The notes beneath the pieces were generated by a model. It saw only the letters and a program-made list of their open reading frames with translations, was not told the DNA's origin and did not search any database. The position numbers and the translations under genes are program-made. Positions 34,600 through 42,642 of a stretch of DNA of 64,000 bases are shown one piece after another. The first letter of the stretch is position 1. Every line of letters begins with the position of its first letter. Origin of the DNA: Desulfobacter sp. (lineage in GTDB: Bacteria > Desulfobacterota > Desulfobacteria > Desulfobacterales > Desulfobacteraceae); assembly GCA_028768545.1 (NCBI GenBank), contig CP054838.1:2163501-2227500 (forward strand), given 5' to 3'.

Positions 34600-35391
34600 T
34601 TAGATTTCTTTTTCCAGGATGAGCCGGGCGAGCAGTTCCTTGTAGTCAATCCCGGCTTTCCGGAATCCCTTGGTGCCGTATTTCATATTGCCTTCCAGAA
34701 CGTAGAGGCGGGTTCCGACCTGTGCAATATCAAGGCCCACATCATCCCATCCGCATTTTAGGGCCGTGGACAGAGCAAGGTCATTCACCCCCTGGGGCAG
34801 GGCGTCAAAACAGATATCAGCCCCCTGGGAAAGGTTGGTTTTAAATTCTTTGCCTGATGCAACTCGCCAGAAGGCCAGTCTGATTTTTTTCCCGATAATC
34901 ACAATTCTCATGTCACGGTCAATGGGCAGGTACTCCTGGATATAGGCCGGCCCCTTGATTTGAAGATAGGCCTTTAATTCGTCTGGGGTTTGAATGAGAA
35001 ACACCCCGTTTCCCCTGGCAGATCCCCTGGGGATTTTGGCCACAAAGGGGTATTGGAAGTATTCAAGGATGGTTTGTTTTTGTCCGGCACCGTAAAAGAC
35101 ACGGGTTTTGGGGTGGGGAATCTTTTGCAGCCTGAACATTGCCGTTTGTTTTATTTTATCCTGGGCAAATTTATAGGTATGAAAGCTGGGAAAGGTTTTT
35201 TTTCCCATGGCATTGAACAGGTCGGCATAAAAGGCGGTCGGGTAATAGATTGTTTTGGCCCTGGCAATTTTTTCCTGGTCTTTGGGACTGTAGTCATTGA
35301 AATTGGGTTTAAATCCCAGGGTCTGGATTTGGGGGCATTGTTTCAGCCGGGCGCCAATGGCAATGGGCGGTGCTGCCTGGTTTTTTTTCAC
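34600..35391 (-). CDS. ATP-grasp domain protein, RimK-like
   Basis: A 263-residue ATP-grasp enzyme. The N-terminal lobe is short, followed by the central ATP-binding part with VAKIPRGSARGNGVFLI near residue 116 and YIQEYLPIDRDMRIVIIG near 147. The catalytic lobe has KTNLSQGAD near 183, GLDIAQVG near 218 and the metal-ligand ExN in LEGNMKYG near 231. RimK-like enzymes ligate amino acids to proteins or small molecules; the substrate here is unknown. It starts 2 nt after the HEAT-repeat gene, so the two are probably cotranscribed. Confidence 0.8.
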   Translation of the reverse strand: MKKNQAAPPIAIGARLKQCPQIQTLGFKPNFNDYSPKDQEKIARAKTIYYPTAFYADLFNAMGKKTFPSFHTYKFAQDKIKQTAMFRLQKIPHPKTRVFYGAGQKQTILEYFQYPFVAKIPRGSARGNGVFLIQTPDELKAYLQIKGPAYIQEYLPIDRDMRIVIIGKKIRLAFWRVASGKEFKTNLSQGADICFDALPQGVNDLALSTALKCGWDDVGLDIAQVGTRLYVLEGNMKYGTKGFRKAGIDYKELLARLILEKEI

Positions 35392-35393
35392 CT

Positions 35394-37094
35394 TTACCTG
35401 GCCCCTGCCCAGGATTTGATTTGACCCAAGGAGGGCGGAAATTCGTGGTATTGGTTTATGCCTGCTGTTTTAAATTCTTGGGACAAATGGTTTTGGTCCA
35501 GGTGTTTTTGCAGGGAGGAGACAATCACAGGGACCTGGTCCTGGGTGTAGAGTTCCCTGATTTCCTTTGCCAGGTCCATGACGGTCATCTGCCGTACAAA
35601 AAAATCGCAGATCACGGCAATTGGTTTTTCAAACACGATGGACTCAAAGGCTTTTTGGGGGCCTGTAAATGTGTGCGTATTAAATCCGCACCTGTGGATG
35701 AGGGCGGCGTAAACATCCAAAAAAGTGGTGCAGGGATGGATGATCACAAAAAAGGGTTTTTCAGTTTCAGTCCGTTTCAGCCTGAGCTGACGGTATTTTT
35801 TGATTGTAGAGGTGAGGTTTCGTTTCTCAAGAACACTGATATAAGCGTCAATGACCTGGGCCGGGGCACTTCGTTCCAGATAGTTTGATGTGATATAGGA
35901 AAAGGTGTCTGAATCCATGAGGCCATTGATGAGCTTGACAGCCTTTGCATCCAGTATTGTTATTCCCAGCCGTTCTCCTGATTTGGTGCCGGATTCGATT
36001 TCTTTTTTGACCTCAGCAATGGCAAAATCTGAACAATGCCGGTCTAACGCTTTTACCGCAGCCATCCGGAGGTGCATGGCAGGATCTGTGATCCCCTTTA
36101 TAATCGGTGCCACAGATTCGAGTTCCGGGTATTGGGCAAGGGCGGTATAGATGGAGAATTTAACCGGAGCTTCAATGCCCTGGCGGTCGGCCAGGGTTAA
36201 AAGATCAGCAATGGATTGTTTGGGAATGGTTCTGGCAACAAGCCTGAGCAGGTTGATCATCAAATCCGGTTCCTGGCTTTCCATGTTGGCATGGAGGGCC
36301 TCTGCCACAAGACAGCCATTCTCTGAAAAATAAAGATAGGCCTTGAATCTTTCTTCAATCCGGTCTGAGGTCAAACGCCGGGTCTTTGAGATCAGATCGG
36401 TCTCCTGGGACACAGCAGAAGGCTTTGGAAAATGGGGGGCAGACCCGGTCAATCGGGGGGATTCTTTTTGGGCCAAAGTCGGGGAGGACAAAGAATCTGA
36501 CCCGAGTTTTTTCTTTAAAAACGCAAGGGAGTCCAAGATATCCTTGTCGCATTTGCCTGTGTTGGCAATTTGTTCAAGCCGGTTCAGGGCGGTTATGCTT
36601 CCCATCTGTTCAAGGGCTTTGACAGCCCCATGGCGAAGATTTGGGTCATCGTAGAAGATAAATTCGGCCACATCATCAACCAGAACCTCAAGCTTGAGTT
36701 GGCCAATGGTTTTAATAATCTGGTCGAGCAGATCGCCCTTGGTTTCCCTGGTCAGAATATGTTTGAGCAAAGGAATGATCTGGTTGATCTGGTCACAATC
36801 GGCATGATTCATGAGGAGAAGAACAAATTTATAGTTAAGATGGGCCCTGTCCATGGCCAATTGAAACAGGCGTGAATGCAAGGGGTGTTTGGGATCAAGG
36901 GTATCCAAAAAAGAGGCCAAAAGGTCCAGGGCAGGTTGGTCAGGGGCAGGTTGGTCAGGGGCAAGGGCCAGGGTTTCAACAATGACCTGCTGGTTGTCTT
37001 CTTGTTCTATATCAATGCCGTTCAAAAGCGATTTTATTTTTTCGACCTGTCCGGTTTTTATTAGAGGTTTCAGGACCCGGATAAATTCAGCCAT
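35394..37094 (-). CDS. HEAT-repeat protein with a degenerate C-terminal receiver domain
   Basis: From the ATG at 37094 (AGGAGATGTGAA upstream) the product has 566 residues. About residues 1-430 are alpha-solenoid HEAT-like repeats (for example DPNLRHGAVKALEQMGS and DPAMHLRMAAVKALDRH). The last 130 residues resemble a receiver: FFVIIHPCTTF replaces the acidic pair, AVICDFFVRQM retains the phospho-acceptor Asp position, and VPVIVSS follows. Loss of the acidic pocket suggests a phosphorylation-independent protein-interaction domain. A 15-bp in-frame repeat gives APDQPAPDQPA. Its role may be a scaffold for the ATP-grasp partner; inference only. Confidence 0.72.
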   Translation of the reverse strand: MAEFIRVLKPLIKTGQVEKIKSLLNGIDIEQEDNQQVIVETLALAPDQPAPDQPALDLLASFLDTLDPKHPLHSRLFQLAMDRAHLNYKFVLLLMNHADCDQINQIIPLLKHILTRETKGDLLDQIIKTIGQLKLEVLVDDVAEFIFYDDPNLRHGAVKALEQMGSITALNRLEQIANTGKCDKDILDSLAFLKKKLGSDSLSSPTLAQKESPRLTGSAPHFPKPSAVSQETDLISKTRRLTSDRIEERFKAYLYFSENGCLVAEALHANMESQEPDLMINLLRLVARTIPKQSIADLLTLADRQGIEAPVKFSIYTALAQYPELESVAPIIKGITDPAMHLRMAAVKALDRHCSDFAIAEVKKEIESGTKSGERLGITILDAKAVKLINGLMDSDTFSYITSNYLERSAPAQVIDAYISVLEKRNLTSTIKKYRQLRLKRTETEKPFFVIIHPCTTFLDVYAALIHRCGFNTHTFTGPQKAFESIVFEKPIAVICDFFVRQMTVMDLAKEIRELYTQDQVPVIVSSLQKHLDQNHLSQEFKTAGINQYHEFPPSLGQIKSWAGAR

Positions 37095-37161
37095 TTCACA
37101 TCTCCTGTTGTTCATTGATCACCATTGGGAGGGACCGGGAGGGCAGGTACCTGTCCTCATT

Positions 37162-38256
37162 TTATCCATGGCCATCAAATGTCCTTATAGGGTCAAGGGT
37201 AACGGGTTTTTCGTAACTTGTTTTTTCGAATAGTTTTTTGCATATCTTACATGGTCTGCAATCTTTTGTACAGGTGGTAAGCGTATTATAAAAAGAGGGG
37301 CCAAGGCGGGTATTGTCGATATGGAACCTGTGGGACAGAAAATTGGCCGTATCCATGAGGTCCAGCAGGTTTCCCCCATAGGCCTGGTCTATATAGGCCT
37401 GGATGCATTGTTTTAAAAATTGGCTGCCCAAGGTTCTGCCGCATAACTTGAGTGAGTCGGCTTTTTTATGGTAGTGAACCATGTCTTCGGGGCGAATAAA
37501 CGGGGATTTTAAAAATTTTTGGGGATGGGCATTAAAATAGGCGTGGCAGCCAAGGGAATGGTTTGTTTTCCATGTGGATTCTTTGACCAGACCGGTGTTG
37601 GACAGGGAGATATGGGCATCATGGGCCGGTTTGAATGGACAAAGAAAAATACAGCCCTCATTGGCCAGAAGTTCAACATTGATCTTGGGAAAAAGGGATT
37701 TCACCCTTTGGTAGATGGATGATAATTTTTGGGGATCCCGGTTCAAGGACCGATCCAGCAAGAGTCTGCCCGGCGGCTTAAACCGGGTTGCTCCGAGGAT
37801 GTCCAGAACGGATGAGACCTTTTCCATGCTGTCAATCATGGTGTTGACCCCGGCAACGGCCTCTAATTCCCCGATAATATCATGACGGGTATGGTCAAGG
37901 CCATTGATCAGGTAGAAATCAGAGATTACCAGGCCCTGGATGCCCACGGCCTTGTGAAGGGTCTCCACCCTGTCCAGAAAGTCGGTCAAGACCCTGGTAT
38001 CCGTGTAAAGGGAAGGAGGTGAAAACCGGGTGTTGACCAGAATATATTTTTTTATATCTTTTAAGAGGGCTAGGGTTTTGATCAATCCGGACAGGCTTGG
38101 GGACGTTTTGCCCGGGGCAATCACCCTGACCCTTGAATCCAGCACAGGGCCTTTGGGCATGGGAAAATAAATGGATGACAAAGACGATGTATGGCCGGAC
38201 AAGAATTGAGCATACTCTGGATCCGGGAGAAAAGGGATTGTAAGTTTCATATTCAT
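37162..38256 (-). CDS. Peptidase U32-like protein with Cys-rich C-terminus
   Basis: A 364-residue protein from the ATG at 38256 (38250 is equally possible; a GTG lies at 38274). The central part resembles the U32 family: LVISDFYLINGL, LLLDRSLNRDPQKL near residue 167, and VELLANEGCIFLCPFKPAHDAH near 199, which has the Asn-Glu-Gly-Cys and CX3C pattern of that family. The C-terminus carries CTKDCRPCKIC, a possible metal or iron-sulfur ligand set. Many U32 proteins act in RNA or ubiquinone hydroxylation rather than proteolysis, so a protease role should not be assumed. Confidence 0.65.
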   Translation of the reverse strand: MNMKLTIPFLPDPEYAQFLSGHTSSLSSIYFPMPKGPVLDSRVRVIAPGKTSPSLSGLIKTLALLKDIKKYILVNTRFSPPSLYTDTRVLTDFLDRVETLHKAVGIQGLVISDFYLINGLDHTRHDIIGELEAVAGVNTMIDSMEKVSSVLDILGATRFKPPGRLLLDRSLNRDPQKLSSIYQRVKSLFPKINVELLANEGCIFLCPFKPAHDAHISLSNTGLVKESTWKTNHSLGCHAYFNAHPQKFLKSPFIRPEDMVHYHKKADSLKLCGRTLGSQFLKQCIQAYIDQAYGGNLLDLMDTANFLSHRFHIDNTRLGPSFYNTLTTCTKDCRPCKICKKLFEKTSYEKPVTLDPIRTFDGHG

Positions 38257-38339
38257 TTGTTCATAATACCCCACTGAAATTTTAACAATGCATTAGGATA
38301 AATTTGTTATAATTTTTATAAAAATGCAATACTTGAATA

Positions 38340-38367
38340 TTGACAGTCCTTAATGCATGGTTAAAAT
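38340..38367 (+). promoter_or_regulatory. Sigma-70-type promoter of the HesB-like selenoprotein gene
   Basis: TTGACA (38340-38345), a 16-bp spacer and TAAAAT (38362-38367), about 58 nt before the ATG. The gene has a matching terminator and lies alone on its strand, so it is probably monocistronic. Confidence 0.6.
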
Positions 38368-38424
38368 TAGGCTATTCAGGCATGTGTCCTGAAAATCAAA
38401 CAAACGAATAAGGAGAGTGTCACA

Positions 38425-38745
38425 ATGATTGAATTAACAGATCCTGCGAAAACGCAGATCGAAGATTATTTCCAGGGGAAAGAACCCACCCCCATAAGAA
38501 TTTTTCTCAACTCAGGCGGCTGAGGCGGCCCTTCTCTTGCTATGGCTCTGGATGAGCCTAAAGATACAGACGATTCTTTTGATGTTAAAGGACTTAAGTT
38601 TGTTGTTGACAAAGAATTCATGGAAAAAGCAGAAACCATCAAGATTGATTTTACCGGAATGGGGTTCCATCTTGATTCAAATGCAGATTTGGGCCAGGGC
38701 GGCGGCTGCGGCGGCTGCAGCTCCGGAGGCTCCTGCGGCGACTAA
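38425..38745 (+). CDS. HesB/IscA-like selenoprotein with in-frame UGA (Sec33)
   Basis: Reading from the ATG at 38425 (AAGGAGAG site) through the TGA at 38521 gives 106 residues: MIELTDPAKTQIEDYF, RIFLNSGG-Sec-GGPSLAMALDEPKD, a body ending DFTGMGFHLDSNADLG, and a Cys-rich tail GGGCGGCSSGG. HesB/IscA proteins carry a conserved Cys where the TGA stands, and HesB-like selenoproteins are an established prokaryotic family. The region after the TGA stays in the same frame with matching family features, so it is not a separate short gene. A bSECIS-like stem-loop follows the TGA. Its likely role is in iron-sulfur or metal handling, with Sec and the tail cysteines as ligands. Confidence 0.88.
38544..38558 (+). 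promoter_or_regulatory. Candidate bSECIS stem-loop
   Basis: GGCTC and GAGCC form a 5-bp stem around the loop TGGAT, with the loop starting 25 nt after the UGA. A short stem with a G among the first two loop bases, 16-37 nt from the UGA, is the known bacterial SECIS pattern that recruits SelB. Folding was done by eye. Confidence 0.6.
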
Positions 38746-38770
38746 CCAAAGGATTTAAGTCCTTTAACAA

Positions 38771-38810
38771 AAAGGTGTCTGTGCACAGGGGTGCGCAGAC
38801 ACCTTTTTTT
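38771..38810 (+). terminator. Intrinsic terminator of the selenoprotein gene
   Basis: AAAGGTGTCTG and CAGACACCTTT arms form an almost perfect hairpin followed by a run of T. It begins 25 nt after the stop codon and may also serve the convergent exonuclease gene. Confidence 0.85.
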
Positions 38811-38831
38811 ATTGGAAACCCTATAGAGGGG

Positions 38832-39653
38832 TTAAAAAAATAACAAGGACTTTAATTTGTCCACTAGGGCTTTGTCCGGCGAAAAGGGATTGGCCAGGCC
38901 GGAAGGTTCGGGCATGGGCGCTGTAAATGCCAGATTTTTTACCTTCAGGTTGTAGGCTTTGACCATGAGGGTTTCCAGGTTGAGCACATCTTCTATATTA
39001 TAGGCCAGAAGGGTTTCAAGCGCTTTGGGGTTTTGGGTCTTTTGAAATTCATCCCAGAGAACCACGGCGAAACTGCCGTCAACCCCTTCAAGGTCGCCCC
39101 TGTCAATTCCCATGGCTTTTTCGCATTTTTTTAATCCCCCCTTAAACCCCAGGCTTGCCAGCACATAGCGCAGGTCGATATGGGCCTGGTCCAGGGTGCA
39201 GTTGAGCCGGGAGCGAAGAAAGGGAAGATCAAAGGTTTTTCCGTTGAATGTGATGATCAGTGCGTAATGCTTGATGTCATTTGCAAAGGCATCTAGATTT
39301 TCTCCCTGAACATAATGGTTAATCTGTTTACCGTCATACATGGCAATGGTGGTGATTTTATCCCAGGGGGAAAGGCCTGTGGTTTCAATATCCAGGTAAA
39401 CGGCATCATTCACAAAGGGTTTGAACAGCCGGTACTGCTGTCCCGGGGGTAGCAGGCCGCTAAAATAGGCTGCATCCCTTTGGGCAAACTTTTCCATGGA
39501 CGCCACGATTCCAGGCAAAGGACCTGCCTGGGGGGAAGAGGACGGGTCAAATTCAGCAAGGGCCTTTTCCCAGGTGGTTATGCCTTTGTCCCAAAGGTGT
39601 TGTTCTTTTACCGGCCCGATTCCGGGCAAATGGCAGAATGTATGTTTGAGCAT
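38832..39653 (-). CDS. Ribonuclease H-like / DEDD exonuclease domain protein (YprB-type)
   Basis: A 273-residue protein with an N-terminal helix-hairpin-helix-like start (HLPGIGPVKEQHLWDKGI) and a DEDD-type 3'-5' exonuclease fold: YLDIETTGLSPW near residue 86, IITFNGKTFDLPFLRSR near 133, and NIEDVLNLETLM near 220 supplying the last Asp. YprB-type domains act on nucleic acids, but the target is unknown. The gene is convergent with the selenoprotein gene and shares the terminator region. Confidence 0.82.
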   Translation of the reverse strand: MLKHTFCHLPGIGPVKEQHLWDKGITTWEKALAEFDPSSSPQAGPLPGIVASMEKFAQRDAAYFSGLLPPGQQYRLFKPFVNDAVYLDIETTGLSPWDKITTIAMYDGKQINHYVQGENLDAFANDIKHYALIITFNGKTFDLPFLRSRLNCTLDQAHIDLRYVLASLGFKGGLKKCEKAMGIDRGDLEGVDGSFAVVLWDEFQKTQNPKALETLLAYNIEDVLNLETLMVKAYNLKVKNLAFTAPMPEPSGLANPFSPDKALVDKLKSLLFF

Positions 39654-39815
39654 ATTTGTTTAGAATCCAATTAAAGTTTAAGACCATATCCCCCGAATTG
39701 AAAAAAAGGGGGCAAAGGGGACATTCAATTATGGTATCCCCGGCTTGACCCGTTCAATGGGCCATGATAGCCTGTTTAACCAAAAGATCAAACTTCAAAT
39801 TTTCAGGATAATGCC

Positions 39816-40688
39816 ATGACCAAACATATCAATGAAACCCCTTGGGAAAAGTTAAGAACAATCTGCTTGATTTTACTCGTTGTTTTTATGGGAATCGGGA
39901 TTCTGGGCTGTGGTGAAAGAGAAAAAAAGGCTGAAGAACTGGTCTTGGGCAATTGGACTCAATACCGGAACCGGGCCTATATTCTTTTAATCATCAATCC
40001 CAAGGGAACCTGGCAGTCTTCGGTGCGCATTGCAGATGCCACCTCTAAAATTGTCAGTGCCAAGGGTGCGGCCAAAGGCTCCTGGCACATGGAGGAAGAC
40101 CAGTTGATCTTTACGGTGGTTGAGTCTGATATCCAGGAAATATGGGAAAAAAACGATACCAGTTTTTTTGAGATTGTTGAGCTTGGCGAACGGCTGATGC
40201 TGCTCAAAGAAGAAAACGGGCGTGTGGCAGAATGGAAAAAAACAGGTACCACCCAGAGCAAGGCAAACCAGGAGGATGTTGCAAAAGAGATCCTCATGGC
40301 CCCTTATACGGTTAATCTCAACAGAAACAGTTCCAATGAGCAGAACCGTTATCTCTGCCTGAACATGACCCTGGTGCTCAAGGAATTGATGCCTGACCAA
40401 AAAATTCCTAAATTTCATCCCAGGGCCAGGGATGCGGCCAATTTGTTTTTAAGCTCTCTGGTATACGAGGACGTGGAAGATTTTGAAAAGATTAAGATTC
40501 AAAAGGAAAAATTAAAGGATGTTCTCAATCCATATATGGAAGGCTTTATCAAAGAGATTGAGGTCAGGCATGTGATTATTGCAACCTCTGTGGCCAAGGT
40601 AGAAGAATTTGTTATCGAACACACCATGGGCAAGGCAAGTCAAAAAGACCAAAACGGAGAAGATCAGGAAAAAACAGAGACCAACTAG
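39816..40688 (+). CDS. Predicted lipoprotein with FliL-like C-terminal domain
   Basis: A 290-residue lipoprotein: a hydrophobic signal ILLVVFMGIGI is followed by the lipobox LGC, with Cys at about residue 32. Residues 40-150 form a small beta-rich domain (GNWTQYRNRAYILLIINPKG...GSWHMEEDQLIFTV) resembling lipocalin-like lipoprotein domains. Residues 165-270 resemble FliL: YTVNLNRNSSNEQNRYLCLNM, a helix, then FEKIKIQKEKLKDVLNPYMEG and a strand. FliL-like domains occur as stator partners and as stomatin-like scaffolds. No flagellar gene is nearby, so a flagellar role is not supported. Confidence 0.6.
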   Translation: MTKHINETPWEKLRTICLILLVVFMGIGILGCGEREKKAEELVLGNWTQYRNRAYILLIINPKGTWQSSVRIADATSKIVSAKGAAKGSWHMEEDQLIFTVVESDIQEIWEKNDTSFFEIVELGERLMLLKEENGRVAEWKKTGTTQSKANQEDVAKEILMAPYTVNLNRNSSNEQNRYLCLNMTLVLKELMPDQKIPKFHPRARDAANLFLSSLVYEDVEDFEKIKIQKEKLKDVLNPYMEGFIKEIEVRHVIIATSVAKVEEFVIEHTMGKASQKDQNGEDQEKTETN

Positions 40689-40707
40689 TCTTTAATCCTT
40701 TGAATGC

Positions 40708-41343
40708 CTATTCTTGGGATCTTGTGACCAGGACAGCCCCGGAATCTATATGGACGCTTGCCTTTGTGCCGGTAAACCAATTGCTCACCCCAAGGGCCGT
40801 ACCCATATAAAGGGTCTTGTCTGTGAGAGGGTATTCCAGGCCTGAAAGGGTCATTCCTGTGACCTTGTCAGAGATCGGTATGATGGAAAACAGGTCCTGG
40901 GGGGATCCATAAAGGGTGAGGTCCGAAAGGACCAGGTAGATTTCATTATGGGCATCCATGATTCTTGCGGGTATGCCTAAATCCGCCATTTTTCGAAGCA
41001 GAAAAATATTGGCCAGGGTATGATCAAGTCGATGGCCGACAACCCCTAAAAAGACGATTTCGTCACTTTTTTTTTCAAGGGCATAGTCAATGCACAATTC
41101 TGTGTCGGTCTGATCTTTGCGGGGGGGATGGGTGATGATGGGAATCTTTTTTTTTCTGTAAAAATCAAGGGTGGCAGGATCAATGGAGTCTAAATCACCG
41201 ATAATCACATGGGGAAGGATTTTCATCTGATTCAAATGACCGGCTCCTCCGTCGGCTGCAATGATCAGGTCAGCCTGTTTGAGCTCGGATAAGATTTTCC
41301 GGCAGGGTGTCAGGGTGCCGTTTGCTATGATAATAGATTTCAT
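40708..41343 (-). CDS. thiN: Thiamine pyrophosphokinase
   Basis: Converts thiamine to thiamine pyrophosphate with ATP. From the ATG at 41343 the product has 211 residues; an ATG 13 codons upstream extends it without family support. Motifs: IAADGGAGHL near residue 28, VIIGDLDSID near 45, DQTDTELCIDYA near 75, LGVVGHRLDHTLANI near 92, and the C-terminal ALGVSNWF (GxSN) near 187. It stands divergently before the LPS export genes, with no TPP riboswitch seen upstream. Confidence 0.93.
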   Translation of the reverse strand: MKSIIIANGTLTPCRKILSELKQADLIIAADGGAGHLNQMKILPHVIIGDLDSIDPATLDFYRKKKIPIITHPPRKDQTDTELCIDYALEKKSDEIVFLGVVGHRLDHTLANIFLLRKMADLGIPARIMDAHNEIYLVLSDLTLYGSPQDLFSIIPISDKVTGMTLSGLEYPLTDKTLYMGTALGVSNWFTGTKASVHIDSGAVLVTRSQE

Positions 41344-41451
41344 GGGATTTAAAATATCAGAAAAAAAAAGGATTGAAAACAAGAGTATTTGTCCTTTATT
41401 CCCATATCCTTCCTTGACACTTGGACGTTGAGTTTATATTTTCCCATTCTA

Positions 41452-42642
41452 ATGATGGTTTTTAAACGAATACATACCTATATATTTTTAGAACTGGTTT
41501 CTCCCTTTGTCATCAGCCTGTTTTTCTTAACCTTTGTTTTTTTGATGACTCGGATTCCTGATATCACGAATATGGTGGTGAATTACAACACCGATATTGC
41601 GGATATCTTGATGATGGTGGGCTTTACCCTGCCGCGGTTCATGGAATTTACCATTCCCATGTCCGCCATGATTTCCATTCTTTTAACCTTTATGCGCATG
41701 TCCGGGGAAAATGAAATTGTGGCCCTTAAAGGGGCAGGGGTTTCCCTTTATAAACTATTGTCCCCGGTGATTGTTTTTTCGGTGATCACCACGGTATTGA
41801 CCATGTGGGTGACGGTCTTCGGCGTCTCCTGGGGAAAACTTTCCTTAAAGGAAAAAACCCTTGAACTTGCCCGGTCCAGCATTGATGCCGCCCTTCAGGA
41901 AAGGCAGTTTAATTCCCAGCTCAACGATATCATGATCTATGTCTCCCACGTGGACATGAAAACAAGAGGGCTTAAGGATGTCTTTATTGAGGACAGAAGG
42001 ACAAAGGGCGTAGTGTCCATATCGGTTGCCCCCAAAGGTAAACTCATCCGCCAGGGCAATGATGAGGTGTATACCATAAGGCTTTACGAGGGAATGATCA
42101 ATCAGGTGAATTCAGAGGATAATTCAGTCACCAACATCAATTTTGGGCATTATGATATCAATATCGATATTGCCTCCATGCAAAAAGGGGGGAAAAGAAC
42201 GCTTCATAAAGATCTGGACGAGCTCTCCCTTCAAGAGCTGGTTTTGCGCATCCGGTCCGGGATAAAGGATCCTGCCCGGAGAAGCGAGGCCCTGATGGTG
42301 CTTCATGAAAAATTTTCCATTCCCTTTGCCTGCCTTTCCCTGGGGCTTTTAGCCTTTCCTTTGGGGGTTCAGTCCATGAGCCTGAGGCGGTCTTCCGGCT
42401 TTGGCATGGGCATCTTTTTTTTCCTGCTCTATTACTTTTTGCTGGCTGCGGGCTGGTCTGCCGGAGAAACAGGCCATTATCCGCCCTTTATCGGCATGTG
42501 GCTGCCCAATGTAGTCATGGGAGCAGCAGGGATCTTTTTGCTGGTGAGAAATGCCCGGGAAAAGCCCGTGAGACTTCCCAGGGGGATACAAAGAACGATC
42601 AATGGACTGGTTAACCGTTTTAGAAAGAGAAGAAATTCATGA
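41452..42642 (+). CDS. lptF: LPS export ABC transporter permease LptF
   Basis: Inner-membrane permease of the Lpt LPS export machine, 396 residues with six transmembrane segments around a periplasmic jellyroll. The YjgP/YjgQ pattern is clear: KRIHTYIFLELVSPFVISL at the start, SGENEIVALKGAGVSLYKL near residue 85, and the C-terminal helices. The open frame begins at 41389, but the extra segment has no ribosome site; I prefer the ATG pair at 41452/41455. It overlaps lptG by 4 nt. Confidence 0.93.
   Translation: MMVFKRIHTYIFLELVSPFVISLFFLTFVFLMTRIPDITNMVVNYNTDIADILMMVGFTLPRFMEFTIPMSAMISILLTFMRMSGENEIVALKGAGVSLYKLLSPVIVFSVITTVLTMWVTVFGVSWGKLSLKEKTLELARSSIDAALQERQFNSQLNDIMIYVSHVDMKTRGLKDVFIEDRRTKGVVSISVAPKGKLIRQGNDEVYTIRLYEGMINQVNSEDNSVTNINFGHYDINIDIASMQKGGKRTLHKDLDELSLQELVLRIRSGIKDPARRSEALMVLHEKFSIPFACLSLGLLAFPLGVQSMSLRRSSGFGMGIFFFLLYYFLLAAGWSAGETGHYPPFIGMWLPNVVMGAAGIFLLVRNAREKPVRLPRGIQRTINGLVNRFRKRRNS

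Noticed and set aside
38537..38745. A separate short gene starting after the TGA
   Set aside because: The conserved HesB/IscA N-terminal half lies in the same frame before the TGA, with a good ribosome site and promoter; read-through explains the whole.
39966..40418. Minus-strand ORFs opposite the FliL-like lipoprotein gene
   Set aside because: Shadows of the plus-strand gene, which has a signal peptide, lipobox and ribosome site.
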